The notes under the pieces: model-generated
What the model was told of the DNA's origin: nothing
The model's database searches: none
The model's input: the letters and a program-made list of their open reading frames with translations, nothing else
Shown: one piece after another, positions 40,362 through 52,565 of the stretch
How the letters are laid out: each line of letters starts with the position of its first letter
Numbering within the stretch: the first letter of the stretch is position 1
Position numbers and translations under genes: made by a program
Origin: Myxocyprinus asiaticus
Taxonomy: Eukaryota > Chordata > Actinopteri > Cypriniformes > Catostomidae
Reading direction: 5' to 3'
DNA: 64,000 nt
NCBI RefSeq assembly: GCF_019703515.2
Contig: NC_059368.1
Coordinates: 30,292,289-30,356,288, forward strand

Positions 40362-41557
40362 TTTAGGATATGTCACCGTATAAACGCATCTGTCATTTGT
40401 ATATGGAACTGTCTACTACTGTGCAGTCTCTGAATGTTTTCCAATTGTGTATATTTAGAATATATTTATTGTGGGTGTGTGCCCCTGCAATGACACAGTA
40501 ACAATAAAAGTAACGGTGTAAATGATCACGGCATTGTTCTCCTACACCTGCTCCACCCACCAGGAAACATCCCCGAGCAAGAGAAAGATAGACACAATAG
40601 ACATAGGTTTACATACAAGTCCTTGCATATTGATACACTGGCACTGGTAGTCCAAGTGTCTCTTTTACATTTCTTGCACATTCTATGGACTTTATTCAGA
40701 GAAGTGCAATATTTAATTTTTGACATGAATGAAAACAAGACTGACAGACAGGATTACATTCTCTTCAATGGGTCGTACCGTTGTTTAAATTGGTGTTGAT
40801 CTTTAAGCTGATTTCCAAAATCATTTCAGTAGGCAAAAAAAAAAATAAAAAAAATACTTGAGTTGTGAAAGTAAGATCCAGGATCTTTATACAGCACATG
40901 CCATGAACATACTGTACATCTGTCCCTTGCAGCGGGGGGGGGGGGGGCAGACTCAAAATCACATTGCTCGTATGTGAGATGATCCACAGCTGCATCATTA
41001 TTATCGGAAGTAAATTGATTAAACTGAACAGCAAGGGTCTGGTGAAGAGGCATAAAGACTAGCATTTCCATGAGTTGTACGTTTAACTGGCATTCCTCTG
41101 CAGAAATTTAAACTAGCTTCTGTTAATGAGGCTAAATACTGAATCACATTTAGAAATTGAGTTTTAAAGCCAGCATGCTTAAGATTCAACACATTCTTTC
41201 CTAAATTACATTACAGAATGTGGCATTTATATAAATCCGCTGCCTCTTGAGTCATCCATTGAAACAGGTGGACATTATTCAGTTTATTCATTTAACAAGT
41301 AGCTCAGCTCCCTGCCAGTCCTTTTTACCCTTTCACACTGACATATTTGATGGCATTTTACAGCTTAAAGAAAGCTGAGCTTTACATTCATTCAATATCT
41401 TAACTATAACTAGGGCTGTCATGATTATTAAATTTGGCTGATGATTGTCAAACAAATAATTGCAATTATGACGACTAAATCTTTTAGGGCTTTTACAATT
41501 AATTGTGATATATATTGTCATATTTCTTAAGGTGAATGTGTGATTCATACACCTTAA

Positions 41558-42076
41558 AGGTGCTATATGTAATATTTTTACTGTACTAAATCATAAAATG
41601 ACCATAATATGTCATAAGAGAATTAGGAAACATGCTAAGTTGAAATACTGGCTTCTCCGATAACAATGCTACAGCCAGTATATTCTACTTTGAAGTTTCC
41701 ATTCTGGTTGCCAGATTTGAACAAGTTTGAAGGCAAACAACACAGCCTGCTGCAGCCATGGAAGCCAGCAAACAAACTGGATCAGAGATAACAGATTCCA
41801 CCCGACCTAAAAAGCCTCGCAATCCATCTAAAAACCACCATGACCAGAGTCGTAGTAAAACAAGAATAAATATTGGAGATGCCTTTGGAAGATGGAGACA
41901 GCTTAAAGCCTAGAAATCCTTTACAACGGATGCTGAGTTGGCTAATTTGCATGTCAACATTCTGGCAACCCGCATGAGCTTCGAGTCTGGGGTGGGGCAG
42001 ACAACTCTCCAATATTTTGAATTTGGACTGCAGTACCCATTTCAAACCCTTGTTGTCAGTCTTACATATAGCACCT
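41558..42076 (+). mobile_element. TTAA-flanked element, short family
   Basis: This 519-bp element runs from AGGTGCTATATGTAA to TTACATATAGCACCT, a near-perfect terminal inverted repeat of 15 bp, between two exact TTAA copies (41554-41557 and 42077-42080). On the plus strand a short frame from 41758 reads MEASKQTGSEITDSTRPKKP, then GDAFGRWRQLKA and a TAG. This resembles a short protein segment recurrent in fish repeats; its role is unknown to me. Confidence 0.8.
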
Positions 42077-42290
42077 TTAAGTCAGTTTTACATATTTAAC
42101 TTTAAATATGTAAATCAAATATTTAAATAGGGATATATCATTTCCTTTTAAGGCTTTAAAAAACTTATGAATGAAATAATATTTTAAATATAAAAATATT
42201 TCTAAATAATTAAAATATGTCTCTCTTTCTGGTCAACTTTAGTTTTGGTCAATTTTACATTTACACTGTTGTTTTTGGAATATTTATATA

Positions 42291-42819
42291 CAGTACTGTG
42301 CAAAAGTTTTAGGCACTTGTGAAAAACTTTCAAAGTGAGGATTTCTTAAAAAAATATTGACATAAATAGTTTTCATTAATCAATTAACGTCATACAAAGT
42401 CCAGTAAACAGAAAAAAGAGCTAAATCAATATTTGGTGTGACCACATTTGCCTTTAAAACAGCACCAATTCTCCTACTTACACCTGGACACAGTTTTTCT
42501 TGGTTGTTTGCAGATTTTTGAAACTTCTTGGAGAATTTGCCACAGTTCTTTTATTTATTTAGGCTGTCTCAATTACTTCTGTCTCTTCGTGTAATCCCAG
42601 ACTGACTTGGGGGGGGGGGGGGGGGTTGCTCTGTGAGGGCCATGCCATCTGTTGCAGGGCTCCCTGTTATTCTATTCAATTCTATTCGCAAAAGGAATGT
42701 TTGGGAGTATAAAATGTATATTTCCTATTCACACACTAAAGTAGCAGATAAAAATAAACATCTTAAGACAAATGTTTTTGTGAAACATCTTATGTGCCTA
42801 AGACTTTTGCAAAGTAATG
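42291..42819. mobile_element. Tc1-like MITE (CAGTACTGTGCAAAAG type)
   Basis: The ends CAGTACTGTGCAAAAGTTTT and, reversed, CATTACTTTGCAAAAGTCTT form the terminal inverted repeat. The left flank is TA. A poly-G run (42610-42625) interrupts the interior. A terminus of the same type is at 62714-62733. Confidence 0.7.
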
Positions 42820-42835
42820 TGTGTATATGCATATA

Positions 42836-42839
<4 letters not shown>

Positions 42840-42870
<31 letters not shown>

Positions 42871-44444
42871 AAATATTTAATGTTTTATTATATTATTTTA
42901 TATTATGCAATAGTAAAATATTTGTCCTTATTTCTTCACTGCACATGTTATTTTAATGCTCCTTGATTAAACCCACGAGCCCTTATTTCTCATGAAGCAA
43001 AACCTTTGAGAATTCCTTTTATCATTTTATCACTCCACAGAAATAGAACATTTGCCATTACATGATCTTTTAAAGCGAAGAATAGGAACTTTGCATTCAC
43101 TATCAAAGTTTATATTTGTTCATTTATATTTTTGGGGGAGTTTGGCGCGAGCCTTTGCTGACGGTGTGCACATCAGAGCACCTTCCGGACAAAAGCTGCT
43201 CTGGATGACATCCGCGGTGAAGCTCAATGACACCAATGACACACAAATGTTGATGGCATTTAAATATTAGCTTAAAATTTCCAAATTTGTGCATTAAATT
43301 TTGGTTGGAATTTGAAGTGCACAATAATCGCGGTTATCTCAAATTATTAAATAATTGCCTGATCGCGATTATTTGTTCTGGTTAGAACAAAAAAACCACG
43401 ATCAGGGGATTATTTAATAATCGCACAAGGCGATTATAACAAATACTTTTAATAGAAAAATACTTGAGGAATTGGAGAAATCAATTAATTTTGAGTTTTA
43501 AGGTAAATTTAGATTCCAAAAGCATGGCAAACAATGACTTTGAAACTGAAAAGACCTGTATATGGGCTATATTGAAAGCTGTTTAATTTGAGTATTATCC
43601 AAACCATTAGCTGAATATTAGCTTTAGTGACACAGGTCTCATTAGCATATGAATTAGCGCAGGGTGACTGCCCTTAGGGGGTCAGCTAGGTTTACACTCA
43701 GGAACGCTGAACATCCTGGACTTAATCCTCCATATGACCCAGAAAAACTGACACAGCAAGAGAGAGAGAGAGAAAGAGAGATGTGGGTGCATGAAGGTGG
43801 CTGAGGTCATCCTTGGCCTTTTGGTCATTGAGGTTTAACAGATGCCCACACTGGATTTTCAGAAATTCCATTCCACAAAGCAAATTCACACACTTTTAAA
43901 CACAAAAACACTCACACACACACACACTAACCCATTCCTGTAAACACCCTGGATTTATAATAAAGCTGAGCTAACGGAAGATGATTGTTTGTTACTGTGG
44001 TATCGAAAAGTTGTGCTACTGTTACAGCTACTGCTGTTGACTGGCTGATATACCGCACACACTCATACACCGTGCACACTCATACACCGCACACAATGCC
44101 TCATTTGCTGAAACAATAGCAGAAAGGATACAATATAGACCAGCAAGAGGAAATAGACTGCAATTACACTCCAAACAAACAAATCATTTGTGTGTTTACC
44201 TCACAGAGAGGTATACAAGCACGGTAGGGGTTCTTCATACTTGATTCCACACTATTGAAGATCTAACACTATTGTTCCGACCGCAAACAGAGAACTGTAA
44301 ACCATGAAAGATAAATGTCCACTGAACACACTGAACAGCATCCACACTGAGGAATTTAGTGACTGTAACTTAACTAAAAAGTGTTGCAGGTAATGATGAG
44401 AAAGCATTCTTGAGGAACCATTTGGATAAAGTTGTACCCAACAT
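42840..44444. other. plpp3 intron 1, unassigned with TA tract and ATAATCGCG-type repeats
   Basis: A TA run begins the stretch. Near 43325-43440 the motifs AATAATCGCGGTTAT, ATTGCCTGATCGCGATTATT and CACGATCAGG form short inverted repeats typical of hAT ends; a whole element was not delimited. Confidence 0.4.
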
Positions 44445-44993
44445 TAAGGCTGAGTGATATATCAGATATTCACTGCCGTTTTGATGGCGATAATTAAACA
44501 ACAGCACTGTGTGTTTAATGCGCCAAAGAGCATGTAAGATTAGTTTTGTGATCCCACTTTGTCTCGCGTAAAGACGGAGATGTTTTAATGGCATCTCTGA
44601 TTTCAACTTCAGTAGCAAAAATGGCATTAAAGTTGACAATTATGTGTTTAAATCATTTACATAAGTACGTTTAAACTGTTTGCTTAAATTAATCATGTTG
44701 AAACTGATTTGTTCGAGTCATTTAACAAAAATGTTCACCAAAGTAGGTAAGTATTTCTGTTTATGAAAATTATTAAATATTCTTTTTAATGAAAAACATT
44801 GTGGAAACCATACCTTAAATACATTTAACTACATCTTAATTGTATTTTACAAATGTTGTAAACATCTTGAACCTACTTAACAATGGATGTTTGGTTAAAA
44901 AAAGAAAAGAAAAAAGTGTTTAAGTACAAATATATTGTATACATATGAAACATATTGAAATATAATTTTTTTTAGCTATGCTGCCCAGCCCTA
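44445..44993. mobile_element. hAT-like non-autonomous element
   Basis: The ends TAAGGCTGAGTGATAT and GCTGCCCAGCCCTA are inverted-repeat-like. The flanks CCCAACAT (44437-44444) and CCCGACAC (44994-45001) agree at six of eight bases. Confidence 0.5.
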
Positions 44994-45495
44994 CCCGACA
45001 CTCTATCTGCACACGCATGCACGCACGCACACACGCAGTCTAAACAGCCATCTGATGGTCACCCATGCTCATGTCTGCCTGTCTAATCACTACCTATGGT
45101 GGGTCACTTAATCACATAAACTCTACCAGCATATAATTAAACCAAATGGCAAGCAACCTCAGAAACCAGCCTCTCTTACACATACACACACACACTTGGA
45201 CATTAATGCAAACATCCTCACAGGATCTTGTACAAATAGTCAGAGACATGCTACACTGCGCACACACATGCACTTAGACAAATACAAACACAGAGTGTAG
45301 GCACTATGCTTTGACAGTATCATTACCAGTGGTGAGGACGAGGCGAGGCAATCTGTGAGTCCGTCTGAGGGCCAGATGACTTTACTGTGCTCAGCGAACA
45401 CTCATATGGAACCCATTCCTACATCACACAGTAACACTCCTGCATAAATACTATTTCAAAATACCATCTCCCTCCGGATCTGAGCGACTCCTAAC

Positions 45496-46049
45496 CAGTG
45501 TTGGGCAAGCTACTCAAAAAATGTAGCTAGCTAAGCTACCAACTACTCAACAAAACAATACGCTAAGATAAAAGCTACACCTCAGAGAGAGTAGACAGAC
45601 ACACTACAAGCTACATGCCAAAAGTAGCTTGCTACATTTAAGCTACTTCATTTTTTTTTTTTTTCAACCAGGTACACAGAGCATACTGTCATAGACAAAG
45701 CATCTAAAAGACTAATCACATGATGATTGTCTAAGCCATGGTACAGTATAGTGCAATACAGTATGGTGCAATTTGAAATGTATGTGCATGTAAAAAAACT
45801 AAACATGTAAATTGATATTTATACATGCTACCTATGCAGACCAATGTGGTCAAAATGAAAAATCACCATTTTTACATTTTATTTTTCATGTTTATACTAC
45901 TACCTCTACAAGTCCATGTCCATTTGAACATAACTTCCTTTGCACATTCCTGTATAAAAACTCATATATATATACTATTCATCTTATCCTGAAATCCTGT
46001 GTCTAGCTGTTGTATGTACTGGAAGCTTCTGATCAAATTATCTGTGTCT

Positions 46050-46093
<44 letters not shown>

Positions 46094-46882
46094 ACATCTG
46101 GGCAACAACAATGTGATATCTGATGGTATCAGTTGGTAATACCATGGTACTTTGGAATACAATTATCATATTTATGTACTATTCTGTATTTACATGGTGC
46201 TTCAAAGTACTTAAAAAAATACCGTGGTACTACTATGGTACATTACTAGCCTATATGATTAACTTATTAATATACCATTGTCTTAACATAGCACCCCCAG
46301 GTAATGGTACATGTCCAAAAAACATTTTAATGTCATGGTACTTTATGTGTTTTCGAGTAGGCTACTAAATGTTTTGATACTCTTTTGGTAGTTTACAAAC
46401 GTTGAACTTAATAAAGACCTTCTTCATCACTGGCAAACGATAGGGCACATTTGCAGGTTCCGTTTCCATTGATTGTAGGTCCACTGCATACCAGCGTTTT
46501 CTTTATTTTCCATATTTTAAAATATTCCATGAGCATTTTGGCAAGTGAGATCACGCACCAAATAATTCAGCAGTGCGTGAGCTTTCTGAGTCATTCAGAT
46601 TGAATCGCGAACCGATTCAGACCATTTTGCTATCACGTGTGACCAATTCATCTTAAAGAACCGACTCAGATGAGTGATTCACTTGTGAGTCTGACATCTT
46701 TAGTTCTGATTCAAAACTGGCGATAGTAAACACCAGGTGCATGCTTTTATTTCAAAGCTACGCCGCTACCCAATCAAAAATATAACTTCGCCACTGAAAA
46801 GCTACTTTATTTAAAACTAGCGAAGCTACCACCTTGCTACTCAGAAATGTAGTTAAGCTAATAGAGTTGCTATTTGTCACTA
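45496..46882. mobile_element. Probable hAT-like element (CAGTGTTGGGCAAGCTACT type)
   Basis: The left end CAGTGTTGGGCAAGCTACTC and the repeated GTAGCTAGCTAAGCTACC / AAGCTACC motifs near both ends are typical of a fish hAT repeat. The flanks CTCCTAAC (45488-45495) and CTTCTAAC (46883-46890) agree at seven of eight bases. The right terminus is poorly preserved. A TG microsatellite (46053-46091) and a TACCATGGTAC-rich stretch lie inside. Confidence 0.5.
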
Positions 46883-46890
46883 CTTCTAAC

Positions 46891-49239
46891 ATCACATTCC
46901 AGAGATCTGATCCAGAGGCATAACTTCTGAAATCCTGTGTCAGGTTTCAGGGAACTCGGCTTGACTTTTGGTTAGTGGCAGTGTAGGTGTTATTTTATCA
47001 TCTTATGTGTCACATCATTATGTAATGTGCAGAAAACTGGCCTAGGTTTTTTTGTTTTTTTTGTTTCTCGATACAGGGTTACTGGAAAAAGCCAAAGAAG
47101 GACAGTTCGGGAAGAAGGTTGCCTGCAATCGGTCTCTCTAATGAAAAAAAGTTGTCAATACAAAGTCTTCTATCGCACTCCAAATTAGTTTCACAAACTA
47201 CTTCATGATATATTACACACAACCTGGTCTTACAGTTGTTATATGTAAATTTGTTGCTAAATTTTTGCAGTTTTACGTGGCTCGTTGTATGTTCTGTGGC
47301 AGTTTCCTGGTGAAATGAATACTAGAGGGGCTAAAACGACTATTTTTATTGCCCTTCACACAGATTACAAGTAAAAGGGCAAGCATATCAGTGTGTTGAA
47401 TCTTCAGGATCAGTTTTGTCCAGTATGGTGCCTCATAAAAGCGACTCAGGCCTCACTAAGAGTTCGCATTTATTTAGACGACCTGCATCTTCATTAATTG
47501 AGCTGAAGTAAATTATATAAATGCACATGAATAAACTTTACTCTTCAGGATACCACTTGAGCTATGGCATTGTGGTTAGCACCCATGCTCTGACACATTA
47601 GGCTGTGATGCTTATGCAGGCAACTTGAGTTCGAGTCCAGTTCACAACATTTCCCAATCCCGTTAGCCCAACCACTCTAGATAATTTCCTGTCCTCTCTC
47701 TACAATCTACTAACTACTGTATATACTATAAAAAAATTAAACTTCCTTTGAAGACCATGCTTCCGTGTTCTAATGTGGTGGAGCATAAAGGATGCAAGTT
47801 ACACAAGCAAAGGCAAAAGAGTGGCTGAAAAGTACAACTCTACCAGCTAATGGAAACATTTCAAATAGTATAGTATCGGAATAAACCTGTGTATAGCTGA
47901 GTGACCATTCCTAACATTCTAAAAAAAAAAAGAAAAAAAGAACAGAGCTTCTGAAAATAAGTCTAAAATGTCTTGTGAAACACATGTGTATACTGTATAA
48001 ATGGTATGTGGAAACATCAGAGCCATGGCAACAGCAGAAGTTAATGGAGCATTACTGCAGGAGGATTTCCTCAGTCTCTCTTGACTGACAGCTATAGCCA
48101 GTCAAAGTCTTTCCTGAATACCATGTGGCAGCTTTACACGCCTGCAATTACACCCAGTGAATGAGAGAAAAAGGGAGGGTTCTGGGCTCGGGAAATGGCC
48201 AAAAAAAAAAAAAAAAACGGTGGGATTACATTTCACAGCACAGCTGACCACACCTAGGGCAAAAAGTCAGAGCAAGGGAGGAAGTCTTGTGAGACTACCT
48301 TTTCCTCTACCCTCCCTTTCCTGAGTTTGCCCCTGCATATACACCGGCCAAAAATTATAACAGATGTCTCTTCAAGAGCGAAGGCCGCCCTCGGTCTGCA
48401 ATGAAGAATTTGAGAAATTCTGGAAAATATTTATAGAGGTGGCCAGACCTTCTCAGCTTCAGAGGTGGAGGTTAATGCAGTCAGACCCAAAAAAGAGAGA
48501 CTCCCAAAGGGTTCTCTGGCACTCCATAACTCTACCATCGCCCTCATGGAATGCCACAGATAAAGGAGAATTTAAAAGCAGCTAAAGGCATCCAGAAATC
48601 ACGAGAGCCAAACCATTTCCTTCACTTTGATCTCCTCACTAGGTTAGATGCCTATTACTGAAATAGTAAGGGCCAAGCGGTTCTCACGTTGTTTCAATTC
48701 AGGGTGAGCTTTTGACAGTGGTGATACAGTATCTTGTAGCATGGAGTTAATAAGTTTCCATTTCCATTCCTACAAGTAAACAAGCAACCTCTTTTAGAAT
48801 TTATGCTTCCCAGGAGAGGTACCAGGAAGCAGCTTGGCCAAGTCTTTCAGGCCAGCAAACAGGATTAAATGTCACTGGAAAATCATACTCTGTGGAGTTT
48901 GAACAATGAGCTCATGAATAAGAATTTATATCCATCGCTAACATTCTAGTAAAAGCATCAATGTTATACAATGCACATTAGGGTGAATCTCACAAAGCCT
49001 GTGGAAAAGGGGTTTTAATTCACCCCAAATTCAAAAAGAAAACAAGAAATTATATTTTCCATGAAGATATGTTTTGCATTGTGACAAATAAGTAAATTTT
49101 CCCCAACAATCTTATTCTTATTATTTTAATGCAACAAAAATAATTATGTAATTTAGATTATTTAGATTGTAAAAGTACTTATCCTGGTAGTGTTTGTTGT
49201 ACTTTAATTTATGCTGATTTTATTTTAAAATAGTAAAAA
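46891..49239. other. plpp3 intron 1, unassigned apart from one SINE
   Basis: No exon was recognised. The SINE at 47557-47750 is the only assigned feature. Confidence 0.4.
47557..47750 (+). repeat. tRNA-derived SINE
   Basis: CTATGGCATTGTGGTTAG serves as A box and GAGTTCGAGTCCAG as B box. The layout matches 32866-33075, and the tail is A-rich. Confidence 0.65.
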
Positions 49240-49530
49240 ACTACAATAAGGCAGTATTTGTTAACATTAATTAACTACATTAGTTAACATGAAATAACAA
49301 TGAACAATACCTTTACAGCACTAACTAATCTTGGATACTGTTAATTTCAACATTAACTAATATATATATATATATACAATATGTATGTTAACATGCATAG
49401 TTAATCCATGATTAACTAACATAAACAACTGTTTTATTAAATTAACATTAATTAATAAATATTTTTTTCATTGTACCTATTGCACTGACTAATGTTAATG
49501 AATAGACTTATTGTAAAGTGTTACCAAAAA
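49240..49530. repeat. AT-rich dispersed repeat with TTAACATTAGTTAA motifs
   Basis: Variants of TTAACATTAACTAA recur at least six times in both orientations. The right end TTATTGTAAAGTGTTACC is a known-looking fish repeat terminus. The superfamily was not assigned. Confidence 0.5.
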
Positions 49531-49943
49531 AGAAACGGTGTCCAGACAATATGATTTTGTATTATTGTATTACAGTAAAAAAGAACATAATATGATCACC
49601 CCCCATTATTGAGAATAAAAATAATTTTAAACCAATTTAAAAGCAAAACAATCAGACACAATTCAGTAATGAAATCTGTGGGAGACTGGATGTTGCTTAT
49701 TGCTAAATCTATTTTCTTTCGATTTTGGGATAAAATATGATATTCACCCATTCGTAGGACAAATACAGGAATCACTTCGCAATACTCCTAGAATACAGCA
49801 AAACCAATTATACAAGCAAACCACTAACATCACTAACAGAAAACTTGCCGTTAAAACAGCTATTTAGCCAACCACAAAGAATAAAAGAGAGGGTGAGAGA
49901 AAATACTGGGTGTTTTTTGTGTCTTTATGTAAAGTATTTCAGC

Positions 49944-52131
49944 TTGGGCTGGGCGATTAATCAAATTTTATTTTCAATTAAGATTTTGGCTTCCAACAAT
50001 TATGAAAACAAGATAATCAAGATAAAACAATTATTGTGCCACATTCCATTTCGCAATGAAACAAATTATAGCTTTAAAGCATCCTTTATTAAAGTTCAAA
50101 TAATAAGGAAGTGGGTTATGAAAATAAACTCTGAAACTGGCATTTCTCTCTGTGGTCAGCGCCACGTCTATGAGTTGTGTGAAGTGACCGGGGAAGAGAT
50201 CGAGTCTTCTCCCGGCTGATGCACACTCTGGCGCGGGGACGCTTGTCACTCGCGCGTGTTTACTGAAGCTAGATTACAACATGATGGCTCGTGACGTAGT
50301 GAATCATAATATATGTCACGTTCACTGTGTGTATCTTATCATGAAGAAAATTGCCGATACGCAGCTCTATTAAGAAGAAAAAGGTTATTTTTTGTGAGTA
50401 AAAGATGGATCAAAATGAACATAAAGAGAGTGTAGACTTAGCCCATTATACACTGGAACAAAATATGATTTTGATTAGTCTTTTTTTGGCTTGTTTTCCA
50501 AAATAATATCTAAAACTCCTTTAAAACAATGTACATTTACTTTAGGAGCTATACTGCAGAAGAAAAAATTGTTATCAGAGAATGCTGAATACAATATTTA
50601 ATCAGGGCTCGACATTAACGCTTGTCTAGGACAAGTGGACAAGTTTGAAGGGGTGAGTGAAAGAATTTTACTTGCCCGACCAGACAATCAGACTGATTAA
50701 AATGTCAGTAACGAAAAAATAACAAGCTATATTTGTGATAGCCTTGGCCTGTGTCACTATTTAGAAAGTTCATATTCTTATTCTGCTGTTGAAACTAATC
50801 CAGAGCATGCAATTTTATAATTCGCTAGCGATCTAGTAACAGCTGCGCCCTGTTTGATTGACAGGCGGCGTATGTGTGTGCTAAACATGCGCGTTCCGAA
50901 AATGCTCACGCTAATGCGCACCTGAACGGTCAAATACATTCCGCCAAAATATCCGTCTTGGTGAGGTATTCATGTAAACACAGAGAGTGATGTCTAAAGT
51001 GAACATAAACAGTGGAGAAAAAAGCGGATTTGCATTAAAATGTCAGACTTGTAAGTGTAAATGTATGCAAATAGAGCTGCTGCTGTCTAGTGTGTCATTA
51101 TAATAATCAAACAACCATAACAAGAAAACACTCACTGCTCTTGACTGAGTAACTTAAGTACTTTAAAAAGTTTTGATGTATTATAATCATACAGTAAAGA
51201 ACAGTAGTAGTTTTATGTTGCATTTCATTTTGAATGTTTACTTGAATACTTGTGTGGCAGGGCGGAGGGCGGGGCCGGGCCGTGATTCCGCACACCCGGC
51301 CCCTAATAAGGCTGAATAAGCCTGAGAGGGATAAGGCCGACCGGAGACGGCAGTGCGACAGAGAGAGAGTTACGGACAGCTGTCCGACACCTGTGTGTGT
51401 GTGTTTGTCTTTTTGGTTCAATTTATTATTAAAATATTATTTATATTATCAAGCCAGTTCTCGCCTCCTCCTTTCCCTTTTACCCTTACAACTTGAGAGT
51501 CTACTGCTGTTAAAAACTTTTAAAGCTGTTAAAAAAAGCACTGAATTTTCTTTTTTTTTCTATTATTTTTAATCTATTTCTATACATTGCTATTTTTTAT
51601 TGTTATTTTATTATTGACTGTTTACAGTCTTGAATAATTACTTAAGAACTTGAAACCATTCTTCCATAATCAACATATTACTTAGTGTTATATTTGTTGT
51701 GGTTTTGAAGCTGGTAATGAGAATCGTCAAATTTCACTACAGACTACTGATATTTTGGTATTGTGATAATGTATAGCCTTTATTGTACATAGTAGATCTT
51801 GCTGTAATAACATTATGAAAAGTAGATCTCATTCCATAGAAGTGTGAGCACCCCTGCTGTCAATGGTGGTGATGGAGGCTTTCCTTTATTTGACTACCAT
51901 ACTTAACATAAAATAATTATCATATGACAATAGCCTCCTCCCCTACCCAGTGCAGTTTACATTTCAAGTTCAAGGAAATCCACTGTTAAAAAGACAATTT
52001 TTTATTTTTTTTAAAGTTCAATAAATGCATGATGTTTCCAAAGTCAATGTGTAATCGTGTTAAATAATCGTGATCTCAATGTTGACCAAAATAATCATGA
52101 TTATGATTTTTGCCATAATCGAGTAGCCCTA
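49944..52131. mobile_element. hAT-like element with perfect 8-bp target duplication
   Basis: The element starts TTGGGCTGGGCGATTAATC and ends GCCATAATCGAGTAGCCCTA, an imperfect inverted repeat of TAGGGCTGSNCGATTA type. It is flanked on both sides by ATTTCAGC (49936-49943 and 52132-52139). Eight-base duplications are the hAT hallmark. No transposase motifs were recognised in its 2188 bp, so it is probably non-autonomous. A solo LTR lies inside at 51253-51490, and a further repeat fragment (CAGGGCTCGACATTAACGCT) starts near 50604. Confidence 0.82.
51253..51490. mobile_element. Solo LTR nested in hAT element
   Basis: This 238-bp block runs TGTGGCAGGGCGG...CCCTTACA with a perfect 5-bp duplication ACTTG (51248-51252 and 51491-51495). 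It is GC-rich at the left, unlike its host element. Confidence 0.82.
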
Positions 52132-52448
52132 ATTTCAGCTATCCACATGGGCAGGAATGTGTGTGACCCACAAACCCAGACACCCTCAAGGGGGAGTGAC
52201 ATTCAGGGACACACCTCCTTTGCATTACTATAACTACTGTATGCTAATGAGCTGAGCTCCAGCCTCAGCTTCATCTCAACAGGAGGTACCGCTAAACATA
52301 CTGCAATCTGTCTGGCTGCTTTCTTAGAGTTCATTAACATTCACAATGCATCAGACACACTGCGGTTACAATGCCTGCACTGATAAACTACTAATGAGCT
52401 GGTACAAACTATCGTCACTCTCAGTGTGGATGTATTGTATGTGTAAAC

Positions 52449-52565
52449 ATTTACATTTACGCATTTGGTAGATGCTTTCATTCAAAGACTCACAGAGCAT
52501 TCAAAGCACACTTTTTATCAGTATGCTTGTTCCCTGAGAATCAAACCCCATTTGTTGAAACACTA
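52449..52565 (-). repeat. tRNA-derived SINE (reverse orientation)
   Basis: The minus strand reads GGGTTTGATTCTCAGGGAAC as B-box region and ends with a tail containing CATCTACCAAATGCGTAAAT. This matches the family at 2255-2400 and 56852-56998. Confidence 0.55.

Larger units (their letters stand above)
37610..41410. other. plpp3 intron 1, unassigned, with microsatellites
   Basis: No exon recognised. Contains the TA tract at 38842-38900 and the TG tract at 40324-40358. Confidence 0.4.
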
